The notes under the pieces were generated by a model that did not search any database, was not told where the DNA came from, and worked only from the letters and a program-made list of their open reading frames with translations. Positions 43,030-51,690 of a stretch of DNA of 64,000 nucleotides are shown here, piece by piece (the stretch's first letter is position 1; the number at the start of each line of letters is the position of its first letter). This stretch comes from Actinoallomurus vinaceus (GTDB lineage: Bacteria; Actinomycetota; Actinomycetes; Streptosporangiales; Streptosporangiaceae), in NCBI RefSeq assembly GCF_039542055.1, contig NZ_BAABHK010000001.1:744001-808000 (forward strand). Reading direction: 5' to 3'. Made by a program: the position numbers and the translations under genes.

Positions 43030-44592
43030 GTGAACACGGCTGTAATCGCGGCGGGAGATATCCCGGCGCCCCATCTCGAGTACGGGCGGCTCGCCCCGAT
43101 CCTGATCGTGCTCGGGGCGGCGGCCGTCGGCGTGCTCGTCGAGGCCCTCGCGCCCCGCGCCCAGCGGTACGGGCTGCAGGTGCTGGTCTCGGCGGTCGGC
43201 CTGGTCGCGGCGTTCGCCTGGACGATCGCGCTCGGCCTCGGTGACCAGCCGCACCACGTCGCGGCGATGGGCGCGATCGGCGTCGATGGGCCGACCCTGT
43301 TCATCCAGGGCACGATCCTCGTCCTCGCCATCATGTCGATGCTGCTGATCGCCGAGCGGACGCACGAGGCCAGCCCGTTCACGGCCCAGGCCTCCACGGT
43401 GCCCGGCAGCCCCGAGGAGCGCGAGAGCCTCGTCGCGGGCCTCGTGCAGACCGAGGTCTTCCCGCTGGTGCTGTTCGCCGTCGGCGGCATGCTGATCTTC
43501 CCGGCGTCGAACGACCTGCTGACGATGTTCGTGGCCCTGGAGGTCATGTCGCTGCCGCTGTACCTGCTGTGTGGCCTGGCGCGGCGCCGCCGCCTGCTGT
43601 CGCAGGAGGCCGCGGTCAAGTACTTCCTGCTGGGCGCGTTCTCGTCGGCGTTCTTCCTCTACGGCACCGCGCTGCTGTACGGCTTCGCCGGCTCGGTGCG
43701 GCTGTCGGACATCTCCGCGGCGATCAGCAAGCAGAGCGGCACCGAGCCGCTGCTGCTCGCGGGCGTCGCGCTGCTCTCGGTCGGCCTGCTGTTCAAGGTC
43801 GGCGCCGCGCCGTTCCAGGCGTGGAAGCCGGACGTGTACCAGGGCGCCCCGACGGCGATCACCGCGCTGATGGCGTCCTGCACCGTGGTCGCCGCAGTCG
43901 GCGCGGTCCTGCGGGTGTTCTACGTCGGCCTGGAGACGCTGCGCTGGGACTGGCGTCCGATGATGTGGGCCGTCGCGATCCTCACCATGCTGGTCGGCGC
44001 GGTCGTCGCGATCACGCAGACCGACGTGAAGCGGATGCTCGCCTACTCCTCGATCGCGCACGGCGGCTTCCTGCTGACGGGCGTGATCGCGACCAACAAG
44101 GCGGGCCTGTCCAGCACGCTGTTCTACCTGGCCGCGTACGGCTTCACCACCGTGGGCGCCTTCGCCGTCATCACGATGGTCCGGGACGCCGGTGGCGAGG
44201 CCGGGCACCTGTCCCGCTGGGCGGGGCTGGGCAAGACCCAGCCGCTCGTCGCGGGGACGTTCGCGTTCTTCCTGCTCGCGTTCGCCGGTATCCCGCTGAC
44301 CAGCGGGTTCACCGGTAAGTTCGCGGTGTTCCAGGCCGCGGTCGCCGGCGGCGCGCTGCCGCTCGTGATCGTCGGTGTGGTGTCCTCCTCGATCGCCGCG
44401 TTCTTCTACGTTCGGGTGATCGTGCTGATGTTCTTCAGCGACCCGGCGCCGGACGGGCCGACCGTGGCGTTCAGCCCGACGACCGCGGCTGCTGTCGGAG
44501 TTGGGGCGTTCGTTACCCTGGTCCTCGGTGTGATTCCCGCCCCTGCGCTCCACCTGGCGCAGTCGGCGGCAAACCAGCTGTTCGTTCGCTGA
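43030..44592 (+). CDS. nuoN: NADH-quinone oxidoreductase subunit N
   Basis: 520 residues, third antiporter-like subunit, ~14 helices. The conserved Glu is in FVALEVMSLPLYLLCGLAR; KVGAAPFQAWKPDVYQGAPT and MLAYSSIAHGGFLLTG are signature stretches. The GTG start follows AAGGGCGAG. The polyprenyl synthase gene begins 16 bp after its stop. Confidence 0.95.
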   Translation: MNTAVIAAGDIPAPHLEYGRLAPILIVLGAAAVGVLVEALAPRAQRYGLQVLVSAVGLVAAFAWTIALGLGDQPHHVAAMGAIGVDGPTLFIQGTILVLAIMSMLLIAERTHEASPFTAQASTVPGSPEERESLVAGLVQTEVFPLVLFAVGGMLIFPASNDLLTMFVALEVMSLPLYLLCGLARRRRLLSQEAAVKYFLLGAFSSAFFLYGTALLYGFAGSVRLSDISAAISKQSGTEPLLLAGVALLSVGLLFKVGAAPFQAWKPDVYQGAPTAITALMASCTVVAAVGAVLRVFYVGLETLRWDWRPMMWAVAILTMLVGAVVAITQTDVKRMLAYSSIAHGGFLLTGVIATNKAGLSSTLFYLAAYGFTTVGAFAVITMVRDAGGEAGHLSRWAGLGKTQPLVAGTFAFFLLAFAGIPLTSGFTGKFAVFQAAVAGGALPLVIVGVVSSSIAAFFYVRVIVLMFFSDPAPDGPTVAFSPTTAAAVGVGAFVTLVLGVIPAPALHLAQSAANQLFVR

Positions 44593-44608
44593 CCCCTGGG
44601 GAGAGTCT

Positions 44609-45604
44609 GTGAGTAGTGCCCTTCTGGGCCTTCCGGCCGTCGATGACACGCTCGCAGCGAATATCCAGGGGAGACTGGACGACGTCGAGGAGGCGCTGCG
44701 GGACGCCGTGAGGAGCGACCACGCGCTCATCACGGACGCCTCGCGGCACCTCGCCGACGCGGGCGGCAAGCGGTTCCGGCCGATGCTGGTGCTGCTCGCC
44801 GCCCAGTTCGGCGACCCGACGGCGCCCGGCGTCATCCCGGTGGCGGTCGTGGTCGAGCTGACCCACCTGGCGACGCTCTACCACGACGACGTGATGGACG
44901 AGGCCGTGATGCGCCGGGGCCAGGTGTCGGCGAACTCCCGGTGGAACAACACCATCGCCATCCTCACCGGCGACTTCCTCTTCGCCCGCGCCTCCGACCT
45001 GCTGGCCGACCTCGGGCCGGAGGCCGTGCGCATCCAGGCGCGCACCTTCGCCCGGCTGGTCCAGGGCCAGATCCAGGAGACCGCAGGCCCGGCCGAGGGC
45101 GCCGACCCGCTCGAGCACTACATCGAGGTCGTGGCGGGCAAGACCGGCTCGCTGATCGCCGCGTCGGGGCACCTGGGCGCGCTCCTGGCGGGCGCCGCCC
45201 CGGAGGTCGTCACGACGCTGACGTCGGCCTGCGAGAAGATCGGGGTCGCGTTCCAGCTGTCCGACGACATCCTCGACATCGCCTCGGAGTCGGAGGAGTC
45301 GGGCAAGACCCCCGGCACGGACCTGCGCGAGGGCATCCGTACGCTGCCAGTGCTGCACGTCCTGCGCTCGGCGGCGGACGAGGACGCCCGCCTGCGCGAG
45401 CTGCTGTCCTCCGACCTCACCGACGACGCCCGGCACGCCGAGGCGCTCGCCCTGCTGCGCGCGCACCCGGCGATGGACCGCGCCCGCGCCGACCTGCGCC
45501 GGTGGGCCGACGAGGCCCGCGCGGAGCTGCTGACCCTGCCCGACGTGCCCGCGCGGGCGGCGTTCCTCTCCCTCTGCGACTACGTCCTGACCCGGACGTC
45601 CTAG
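44609..45604 (+). CDS. Polyprenyl diphosphate synthase (menaquinone side chain)
   Basis: 331 residues, trans-isoprenyl diphosphate synthase. FARM is LYHDDVMDEAVMRRG and SARM is FQLSDDILDIA; GGKRFRPMLVLL is near the N-terminus. It condenses IPP units to the long prenyl diphosphate used by MenA. GGGGAGAG precedes the GTG, only 16 bp after nuoN, so it is probably the last gene of the nuo transcript. Related mycobacterial genes (grcC1) also lie near men genes. Product length cannot be read directly. Confidence 0.9.
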   Translation: MSSALLGLPAVDDTLAANIQGRLDDVEEALRDAVRSDHALITDASRHLADAGGKRFRPMLVLLAAQFGDPTAPGVIPVAVVVELTHLATLYHDDVMDEAVMRRGQVSANSRWNNTIAILTGDFLFARASDLLADLGPEAVRIQARTFARLVQGQIQETAGPAEGADPLEHYIEVVAGKTGSLIAASGHLGALLAGAAPEVVTTLTSACEKIGVAFQLSDDILDIASESEESGKTPGTDLREGIRTLPVLHVLRSAADEDARLRELLSSDLTDDARHAEALALLRAHPAMDRARADLRRWADEARAELLTLPDVPARAAFLSLCDYVLTRTS

Positions 45605-45612
45605 AACGCGCC

Positions 45613-45700
45613 CTAGGGGCCTGGCTCGAAGTCCCGCTGTCCTACCGCACGGTGCCCAGGCGCCGCTCGCTACGGACGGGGACTTCGAGACAGGCCCTAG
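45613..45700. repeat. 88-bp element with ~22-bp terminal inverted repeats (MITE-like or terminator)
   Basis: The outer arms CTAGGGGCCTGGCTCGAAGT... and its near complement ending in CAGGCCCTAG match over ~22 bp with one mismatch and one base gap. They enclose ~42 bp. The ends read CTAG, the preferred target of IS5-group elements. It lies between convergent genes and overlaps the stop of the minus-strand gene, so it can also act as a bidirectional terminator. Confidence 0.55.
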
Positions 45701-46269
45701 CCGCGTCGGCGGCGGGCGAGGAGCAGGCCCGCGCCGCCGAAGATCAGCACCGCCATGACCCCGCCGATCGCGAAGAACGGCATGTTCGAGTTCTTCTTGC
45801 TCTGCGACGCGGCGGGGCTGGCGCTGAGCGTGGTCGTCGACGACTGGGGGTGGGGTGACCCGCCGGCGGCGGTCGGCTGCGACGTGACGGGCTTGTGGGA
45901 CTGCTTGCCGGGCAGATCGGTCTTGCCGGTCTTGGCGACCACGACGACCTGACCGCGGACGGTACGGCCGTTGCCGCACGACGCGGTGATGGCGTAGGTG
46001 CCGGGCTGCAGGTCCTTCTTGAGTCGCGGATCGCCCTCACCGGTGTCCGCCTTGCCGTAGAGCGTCACGTCGCGCGTGAACGCCTCCGACTTCGCGATGT
46101 GCGGCGTCGGGCCGACACTGCAGTCGGGAACGGAGATGTGGATCCGCTGCCCGGCATGCGGCGTGTCCGGTGTCACACCGATGCCCTGCGCGGCGGCGGG
46201 CGCGGCGCCCAGACCGGTCACCACGGCGGCCGTGACGGTGACCGTGACGGCCTTACGTGCTGGTCGCAC
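45697..46269 (-). CDS. Secreted, C-terminally membrane-anchored protein
   Basis: 190 residues from a GTG with AGGAGGAAGCA upstream. A signal peptide (VTVTVTAAVVTGLGAAPAAA) is followed by a beta-sandwich-like domain with two Cys (VPDCSV, TASCGNG), a Ser/Thr/Pro linker, and a C-terminal membrane helix (FFAIGGVMAVLIFGGAGLLL) plus RRRR. There is no LPxTG motif, so it is membrane-anchored rather than sortase-linked. Function unknown. Confidence 0.8.
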   Translation of the reverse strand: MRPARKAVTVTVTAAVVTGLGAAPAAAQGIGVTPDTPHAGQRIHISVPDCSVGPTPHIAKSEAFTRDVTLYGKADTGEGDPRLKKDLQPGTYAITASCGNGRTVRGQVVVVAKTGKTDLPGKQSHKPVTSQPTAAGGSPHPQSSTTTLSASPAASQSKKNSNMPFFAIGGVMAVLIFGGAGLLLARRRRG

Positions 46270-46438
46270 TGCTTCCTCCTCCGAGCCCCGCGGGCTCTCG
46301 CCCCCCCTGCGCGAGCGGCGTCTGGTCAACCCCGGGACATGCAAGTTACTGCATATCTTGATCAAGCGCCGAGAGGTTAGGGCTACGCTATTGATTCGCT
46401 TTGCTTGTGTTAACAGTTGTCAATAGACGGGGTAGCTG

Positions 46439-47356
46439 GTGCGGTCGACGAGGATCCTCCCAATTGTCCTGATTCCCGCGACGCTGGTCACCGTTGCCGG
46501 ACCGGCGGTCGCCAGACCCGCAGGTGATCACGGTACCTCGGTGAGAATCCAGGTGGACGACCCGTACGGTGTCGCGGACGCGGCCACGCTCGCGTTCTGG
46601 ACGCCGAAGCGGATGGCGGCGGCCACTCCGCTCGACGGCCGCCCGACGCAGGCGTCGAGCGCCACGCTGGGCGTGCAGTCCAGCAGGCCGACCGCGCACA
46701 CGTGGTCGGGCAGCCCGGTCGTCGGGGCGCTGTTCTCCAGCGACGGCAGCGGCAGCCACTACTGCACCGCCAGCGTCGTGGACACGCCGAAGAAGAGCCT
46801 GATCCTCACCGCCGCCCACTGCGTGTACAGCACGAAGGGCAAGGCCAAGAACATTGCCTTCGTGCCGCGCTACAGCAAGGGCAGCCGCCCGTACGGCGTC
46901 TGGACCGTGGGGTCCATCTACGTCGACAAGCGCTGGATGAAGAACCGCGACCCGGACCTCGACTTCGGCTTCGCGACGATCGGCACGCAGAACGGCAGGA
47001 AGATCGCGAACGTCGTCGGCGCGAACCAGCTCGTCTGGAATCAGGGCTACACCAATCGGGTGCGCGTCATCGGCTATCCCATGAAGAAGTACGCGTCCGT
47101 CGACAAGCCGATCTACTGCACGGTCACCACCCACAAGGCCTTCAAGTACCAGATCCGGTTCGACTGCAACGGCTACTACGGCGGCACCAGTGGCAGTCCT
47201 TGGATCAAGAATTACAACACCACCACCCGGCGTGGCCAGGTGCTCGGCGTCATCGGCGGGTACCAGGAGGGCGGCAAGTACGACTGGCGGTCGTACAGCT
47301 CCGTGTTCGACAAGGACATCAAGAAGCTCTTCGCGGATGCCAAGGCCGGCGGTTAG
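46439..47356 (+). CDS. Secreted trypsin-like serine protease 1 of 5
   Basis: 305 residues. A Sec signal peptide lies at ~1-26, then a pro-like region ending before VVGALFSSDGSGSHYC. The catalytic triad is complete: His127 in LTAAHCVYS, Asp in DPDLDFGF (~173-175), Ser251 in GGTSGSPW. The fold is that of V8/glutamyl-endopeptidase-like trypsin relatives. First member of five tandem paralogues and one of the more divergent. Start GTG with GGGG upstream. The substrate is not predictable. Confidence 0.9.
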   Translation: MRSTRILPIVLIPATLVTVAGPAVARPAGDHGTSVRIQVDDPYGVADAATLAFWTPKRMAAATPLDGRPTQASSATLGVQSSRPTAHTWSGSPVVGALFSSDGSGSHYCTASVVDTPKKSLILTAAHCVYSTKGKAKNIAFVPRYSKGSRPYGVWTVGSIYVDKRWMKNRDPDLDFGFATIGTQNGRKIANVVGANQLVWNQGYTNRVRVIGYPMKKYASVDKPIYCTVTTHKAFKYQIRFDCNGYYGGTSGSPWIKNYNTTTRRGQVLGVIGGYQEGGKYDWRSYSSVFDKDIKKLFADAKAGG

Positions 47357-47367
47357 TGAGCGACACG

Positions 47368-47387
47368 GCCGCCGAAAACCCGGCGGC
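47368..47387 (+). terminator. Hairpin after protease 1
   Basis: GCCGCCG-AAAACC-CGGCGGC, a 7-bp stem starting 11 bp after the stop. Confidence 0.55.
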
Positions 47388-47449
47388 GGCGCGGCGATGA
47401 TGCGATAGTTCGTTATCGTGTACGCCTGCGCACGGAGGGTGAGTCACCG

Positions 47450-48355
47450 GTGAAGACCAGACGACTGTGCTGCGCCGTCCTGACCGGCCTGGCGTCGCTC
47501 ACCCCGGCCCCACAGGCCTGGGCCGCCGGAAGGCACGGCGCTCACCCCGTCACCTTCGTCGACCGCGCCGCCGGCGCGCGCAGCGCCGCGTACTGGACCG
47601 CGGCCCTCATGGCGTCGGCGACCCCTCTCGACCCCCGCGACGTGCACCTGGCGCGGCGGGCCGGGCCGCCCGCGGCGGCCCCCTCGGCCTTCGCCACGGC
47701 CGGCAGCCGCGTCGTCGGAGCCCTCTTCTTCGGCAGCGGCAGCGGCCGCCACTACTGCACCGCCAGCGTGGTCGACTCCCCGAAGAAGAACCTCCTCATC
47801 ACGGCGGCCCACTGCCTGTACAGCCCGACCAGCCACACCTGGAACAGCCACATCGTCTTCGTCCCGAAGTACAGCCAGGGCCGCCGCCCGTACGGCACCT
47901 GGCCGGTCTGGCTGATGGTGACCGACCAGCGCTGGCTCGACCATGGCGACCCGGACGCCGACGTCGGGTTCGCCGCCGTGCAGGTGATAGACGGCCGGCG
48001 CATCGCCGACGTCGTCGGGGCGAACGAGATGCTCGTCAACACGGGCTTTTCCAACCGCGTCACGGTCATCGGCTACCCGTCGAAGGCCAACTACCCGAGC
48101 GACCGCCCGATCCGCTGCACCGGCCGCACGTACCAACAGGACGATCGCCAGCTCCGGTTCGACTGCGGCGGCTTCACCGGCGGCACCAGCGGCAGCCCGT
48201 GGATCGCCGAGTACGACGACCAGGCGCAGCGCGGCTACGTGGTCGGCGTGATCGGCGGCTATCAGCGAGGCGGCGAGTACGACTGGCGGTCCTACAGCCC
48301 GCTCTTCGACGACGACATCAGCCGCCTCGCCGTCACCGCCAACAACCAGGCCTGA
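47450..48355 (+). CDS. Secreted trypsin-like serine protease 2 of 5
   Basis: 301 residues from a GTG with GGAGGGTGA upstream. Signal peptide ~1-25 ending ...PQAWA. Triad: His in ITAAHCLYS, Asp in DPDADVGF (the others have DLDFGF), Ser in GGTSGSPW. About 93 bp after protease 1. It has no copy of the conserved promoter block found before proteases 3-5, so it is an older duplicate. Confidence 0.9.
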   Translation: MKTRRLCCAVLTGLASLTPAPQAWAAGRHGAHPVTFVDRAAGARSAAYWTAALMASATPLDPRDVHLARRAGPPAAAPSAFATAGSRVVGALFFGSGSGRHYCTASVVDSPKKNLLITAAHCLYSPTSHTWNSHIVFVPKYSQGRRPYGTWPVWLMVTDQRWLDHGDPDADVGFAAVQVIDGRRIADVVGANEMLVNTGFSNRVTVIGYPSKANYPSDRPIRCTGRTYQQDDRQLRFDCGGFTGGTSGSPWIAEYDDQAQRGYVVGVIGGYQRGGEYDWRSYSPLFDDDISRLAVTANNQA

Positions 48356-48520
48356 GCGAGGCGCCGCCGGCGCCGCGATCGTTGCGGTCCGTCGGCAGAC
48401 GGCCACATTCGGCCACGTCCTGACGGCTGTGGTCTTGTCGGCCTGCGGAGATGACTCAGTGGCGGCGACCGGAACGGACGCTGTGCGCCTGATCACCCGA
48501 AATCTTGGTGTCGGCCCCTA

Positions 48521-48566
48521 ATGATCATGGAATAGTGCGTCGTCGTACTGTTTTCGATCATGAAAG
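48521..48566 (+). promoter_or_regulatory. Conserved promoter block of protease 3
   Basis: A 46-bp block beginning ATGATCAT and ending TTTTCGATCATGAAAG. It matches the block before protease 5 at 43 of 46 positions, and 27 bp of it recur before protease 4. The TTTCGATCATGAAA part is a near-perfect dyad. It ends 9 bp before the start codon. Confidence 0.65.
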
Positions 48567-48575
48567 TTGGGGTCC

Positions 48576-49496
48576 GTGAGGATCAGACGACTTCTCCAGG
48601 GTGCGCTGCTGACGGCATCGGTGTTCTCCATCACGGTGCCGCCCGCCATGGCCGCGGTGGGCGGTGGCGGCACGGTGCACGCGGTGAGCCACTTCGACCA
48701 GAGCGCCGCGGAGATCAGCGCGTACTGGACGCCGGCGCGAATGGCCGCCGCCACGCCGGTGGGCAGCCGGGACGACGAGACGAGGGCCGTGGTCGGCCCC
48801 CAGGCCATACCAAACCCTACGCACGAAGGCAGCAAGGTCGTCGGCGCGCTGTTCTCCAACAACGGCAGCGGCGACCACTTCTGCACCGCAAGCATCGTCT
48901 ACTCATCGAACCACAGCCTGCTCCTGACCGCGGCACACTGCCTGTACTCCCCGGAAAAGCACACATGGGGCAGCAAGATCGCATTCGTCCCCGGCTACAG
49001 CGCGGGGCACAGGCCGTACGGTGTCTGGACCGTCTCGACGATGACGGTCGACAGCCGTTGGATCAGCACCAATCACGGCGACCCTGACCTCGACTTCGGC
49101 TTCGTCCGCGTGAACAGGCTCCACGGCAAGAACATCACCGACGCCCTCGGATACAACAGCCTGCTCATCAACCAGGGCTTCAACAAGCGGGTGACGGTCA
49201 TCGGCTACCCGGGGAAGAAGTACGCCTCCATCGACAAGCCGATCAAGTGCCTCACCACCACGTTCAAGCAGGCGAAGTACCAGCAGGGTTTCGACTGCAA
49301 CGGCTTCTACAACGGCACCAGCGGCAGCCCGTGGATCATGCACTACAGCAACGGGAGCGGGATGGTGATCGGCGCGCTCGGCGGTTACCAGCGGGGCGGC
49401 AACAGCCCCTCGCGGTCCTACAGCGCGGTCTTCGACAACGACATCAAGAAACTCAAAGACCACGCCAACGCCTGCACGCACGCGCACTGCAACTGA
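48576..49496 (+). CDS. Secreted trypsin-like serine protease 3 of 5
   Basis: 306 residues. The GTG at 48576 aligns with the starts of copies 4 and 5 (VRIRRLLQGALLTASVFS against VKISRIVEGTLLTASLFS). Signal peptide cleavage is likely after PPAMAA. Triad: His in LTAAHCLYS, Asp in DPDLDFGF, Ser in NGTSGSPW. The C-terminus has an added Cys/His-rich end (HANACTHAHCN), shared in form with copy 4. Confidence 0.92.
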   Translation: MRIRRLLQGALLTASVFSITVPPAMAAVGGGGTVHAVSHFDQSAAEISAYWTPARMAAATPVGSRDDETRAVVGPQAIPNPTHEGSKVVGALFSNNGSGDHFCTASIVYSSNHSLLLTAAHCLYSPEKHTWGSKIAFVPGYSAGHRPYGVWTVSTMTVDSRWISTNHGDPDLDFGFVRVNRLHGKNITDALGYNSLLINQGFNKRVTVIGYPGKKYASIDKPIKCLTTTFKQAKYQQGFDCNGFYNGTSGSPWIMHYSNGSGMVIGALGGYQRGGNSPSRSYSAVFDNDIKKLKDHANACTHAHCN

Positions 49497-49524
49497 GGAC
49501 GGCCGTCAGGCCGCCTCGCGACGG

Positions 49525-49551
49525 GCGTCGTAACTGTTTCGATCACGAAAG
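49525..49551 (+). promoter_or_regulatory. Shortened promoter block of protease 4
   Basis: GCGTCGTAACTG then TTTCGATCACGAAAG corresponds to the downstream 27 bp of the block before copies 3 and 5. The upstream part has been replaced by ~20 bp resembling the end of rarD (GCCTCGCGACGGGC). Confidence 0.55.
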
Positions 49552-49561
49552 CTGGAGCCTG

Positions 49562-50470
49562 GTGAAGATCAGCCGAATAGTCGAGGGCACGCTGCTGACA
49601 GCGTCGCTCTTCTCGATGGCGGTACCGCCCGCCATGGCCGCCGGGGACGGCAGCGCGGTGCGCCCGGTGAGCCACGTTGAAAAGAACACCTCACAGATCA
49701 CCAAGTACTGGACGCCGGCGCGAATGGCGACCGCCACGCCGGTGACCAACCGGAACGACGAGACGCTCCTGCCGGCCGGCCCTCCGTCCGGCACGCCGTC
49801 CGCCAAGTACAGCGGCGGCAGCAAGGTCATCGGCGCGCTCTTCTACAACAACGGCAGTGGCAAGCACTACTGCACCGCCAGCATCATCAACGCGCCGAAG
49901 CAGAACCTCCTTCTGACCGCTGCGCACTGCCTGTACAACCCGCACAACCACAAATGGAACAGCAACGTCGCGTTCGTCCCCGGCTACAGCGCGGGGCACA
50001 GGCCGCGCGGCGTCTGGCCCATCTGGATGATGGCGGTCGACAAGCGGTGGGCCAACAACGCTGACGCGGACCTCGACTTCGGCTTCGCCGCCGTCAACGG
50101 CCGCATCGCCCACACCATCGGGTACAACACGATCTGGATCAACGAGGGCTTCAACCGGCGGGTGACGGTCATCGGGTACCCGGCGAAGGCCCACAACCCG
50201 CCGGACAAGCCGATCTCGTGCGCCAACACGACGTTCAAGCAGGCGAAGTACCAGCAGGGCTTCGACTGCAAGGGCTTCTACGGCGGCACGAGCGGTAGCC
50301 CGTGGATGATGAACTACAACAGCCACACGCAGACCGGGTATGTGATCGGCGCGCTCGGCGGCTACCAGGAGGGCGGCTCCGTCGACTGGCGGTCCTACGC
50401 CGCGGTCTTCGACAACGACATCATCAAGCTCAGGAAGTACGCGAACGACTGCCAGCCCTCCCACTGCTGA
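49562..50470 (+). CDS. Secreted trypsin-like serine protease 4 of 5
   Basis: 302 residues from GTG 49562 (GGAG upstream). Signal peptide VKISRIVEG... PPAMAA. Triad: His in LTAAHCLYN, Asp in DADLDFGF, Ser in GGTSGSPW. Very close to copy 3 (FVPGYSAGHRP, TTFKQAKYQQGFDC, GALGGYQ). Only 65 bp separate it from copy 3. The C-terminus is CQPSHC. Confidence 0.92.
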   Translation: MKISRIVEGTLLTASLFSMAVPPAMAAGDGSAVRPVSHVEKNTSQITKYWTPARMATATPVTNRNDETLLPAGPPSGTPSAKYSGGSKVIGALFYNNGSGKHYCTASIINAPKQNLLLTAAHCLYNPHNHKWNSNVAFVPGYSAGHRPRGVWPIWMMAVDKRWANNADADLDFGFAAVNGRIAHTIGYNTIWINEGFNRRVTVIGYPAKAHNPPDKPISCANTTFKQAKYQQGFDCKGFYGGTSGSPWMMNYNSHTQTGYVIGALGGYQEGGSVDWRSYAAVFDNDIIKLRKYANDCQPSHC

Positions 50471-50486
50471 GGACGGCCGTCGGGTC

Positions 50487-50547
50487 GCCTGAGCGATGGG
50501 CTCCGGCCGGACCACCGCACCGCTTCGAGCGGGCGGTGCGGAGCCCA
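50487..50547 (-). pseudogene. Frameshifted remnant of the rarD 3' end
   Basis: On the minus strand it reads GLRTARSKR, then after a small deletion and frame change AVVRPEPIAQA. The intact rarD C-terminus at 51691 reads GLRTARSKRRAVVRPEPVAEAA. It lies directly after protease 4, exactly where rarD lies relative to protease 5. The rest of the 328-bp gap to protease 5 holds only the promoter block at 50743. Confidence 0.8.
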
Positions 50548-50742
50548 GCCGCACGGCGGTCGCCTACGTCTGCGGCTCCGTCACGGCGAACGCACCACGC
50601 CTGAGGCCCGCCTTTCCGGCGTCCACATCCGGTCAGCCATGGCGACCAGATGATCCTGCCGACCTGCGGAGACCTTCCCGGCCGGACGATCGGAACGCAG
50701 GTGTCGGCGGTCTGATCATCCGAATCCTCGTACACCGACTTC

Positions 50743-50788
50743 ATGATCACGAAATAGTGCGGCGTCGTACTGTTTTCGATCATGAAAG
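50743..50788 (+). promoter_or_regulatory. Conserved promoter block of protease 5
   Basis: 46 bp matching the block at 48521 with three differences, including ATGATCA near the start and TTTTCGATCATGAAAG at the end. It ends 10 bp before the start codon. Confidence 0.65.
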
Positions 50789-50798
50789 CGGGGGCCTG

Positions 50799-51683
50799 GT
50801 GAAGATCAGACCATTGCTCCATGGCGCGCTGCTGAGCGCGTCACTGTTCTCCCTCGCGGCGCCGGCTGCTGCGGCCGACACCCACACGGTGCGGGCGGTG
50901 AGCAGCGATCAGGACGCCGCGCGGGTCACCGCATATTGGACCGTCGCCCGGATGGCGGCCGCCACCCCGGAGGGGCCCCGACCGTCCGGGAAGACACCGG
51001 ATCCGGCCGGACCGTCGCTCGCGGCGAACGGGGGCAGCCGGGTCGTCGGCGCGCTCTTCTACAACAAGGGCCATGGCATCCACTTCTGCACCGCGAGCGT
51101 GGTCCACTCGTACACGAAGAACATCATCCTCACGGCAGGGCACTGCCTGTACGACCCGCACCACCACACCTTTAGCACCAACCTCGCCTTCGTGCCGGGC
51201 TACAACAATGGCAGCCGTCCGTACGGCGTCTGGCCCGTCCACGGCAAGGGCTTTCTGGACGGGCGCTGGCTCAGCCACGGCGACATCGACCTCGACTTCG
51301 GCTTCGCCAGGCTCGACAAGGTGGGTGGACGCCACATCGAGGACAGGGTCGGGGCCAACACGATGCGCGCGACCCAGGGCTTCCACAGGTGGGTGACGGT
51401 CATCGGTTACCCGGACAAGAAGTACCACCACGCCGACGGGCCGATCTCGTGCTCCAACTGGACGTTCAAGCACTCGACGTTCCAGCAGGGCTTCGACTGC
51501 GGGGGCTACTACAACGGCACCAGCGGTAGCCCGTGGGTCATGAACTACAACAAGCACACGCAGAAGGGGATCGTGATCGGCACGCTCGGCGGTTTCCAGC
51601 AGGGGGGCGCTACCCCCTCGCGCTCCTACAGTGCCGTCTTCGACAGCGACGCCTTTAATCTCCTCGTCAAGGCGGACCACTAG
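50799..51683 (+). CDS. Secreted trypsin-like serine protease 5 of 5
   Basis: 294 residues from GTG 50799. Signal peptide ends ~APAAAA. Triad: His in LTAGHCLYD (Ala to Gly change before His), Asp in DIDLDFGF, Ser in NGTSGSPW. Closely related to copies 3 and 4 but lacks their C-terminal CxxxHC end. rarD follows convergently, 7 bp apart. Confidence 0.92.
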   Translation: MKIRPLLHGALLSASLFSLAAPAAAADTHTVRAVSSDQDAARVTAYWTVARMAAATPEGPRPSGKTPDPAGPSLAANGGSRVVGALFYNKGHGIHFCTASVVHSYTKNIILTAGHCLYDPHHHTFSTNLAFVPGYNNGSRPYGVWPVHGKGFLDGRWLSHGDIDLDFGFARLDKVGGRHIEDRVGANTMRATQGFHRWVTVIGYPDKKYHHADGPISCSNWTFKHSTFQQGFDCGGYYNGTSGSPWVMNYNKHTQKGIVIGTLGGFQQGGATPSRSYSAVFDSDAFNLLVKADH

Positions 51684-51690
51684 TCCTGAC

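Noticed and set aside
43569..44318. Alternative + frame inside nuoN
   Set aside because: Arg/Gly/Ala-rich out-of-frame translation of a conserved gene.
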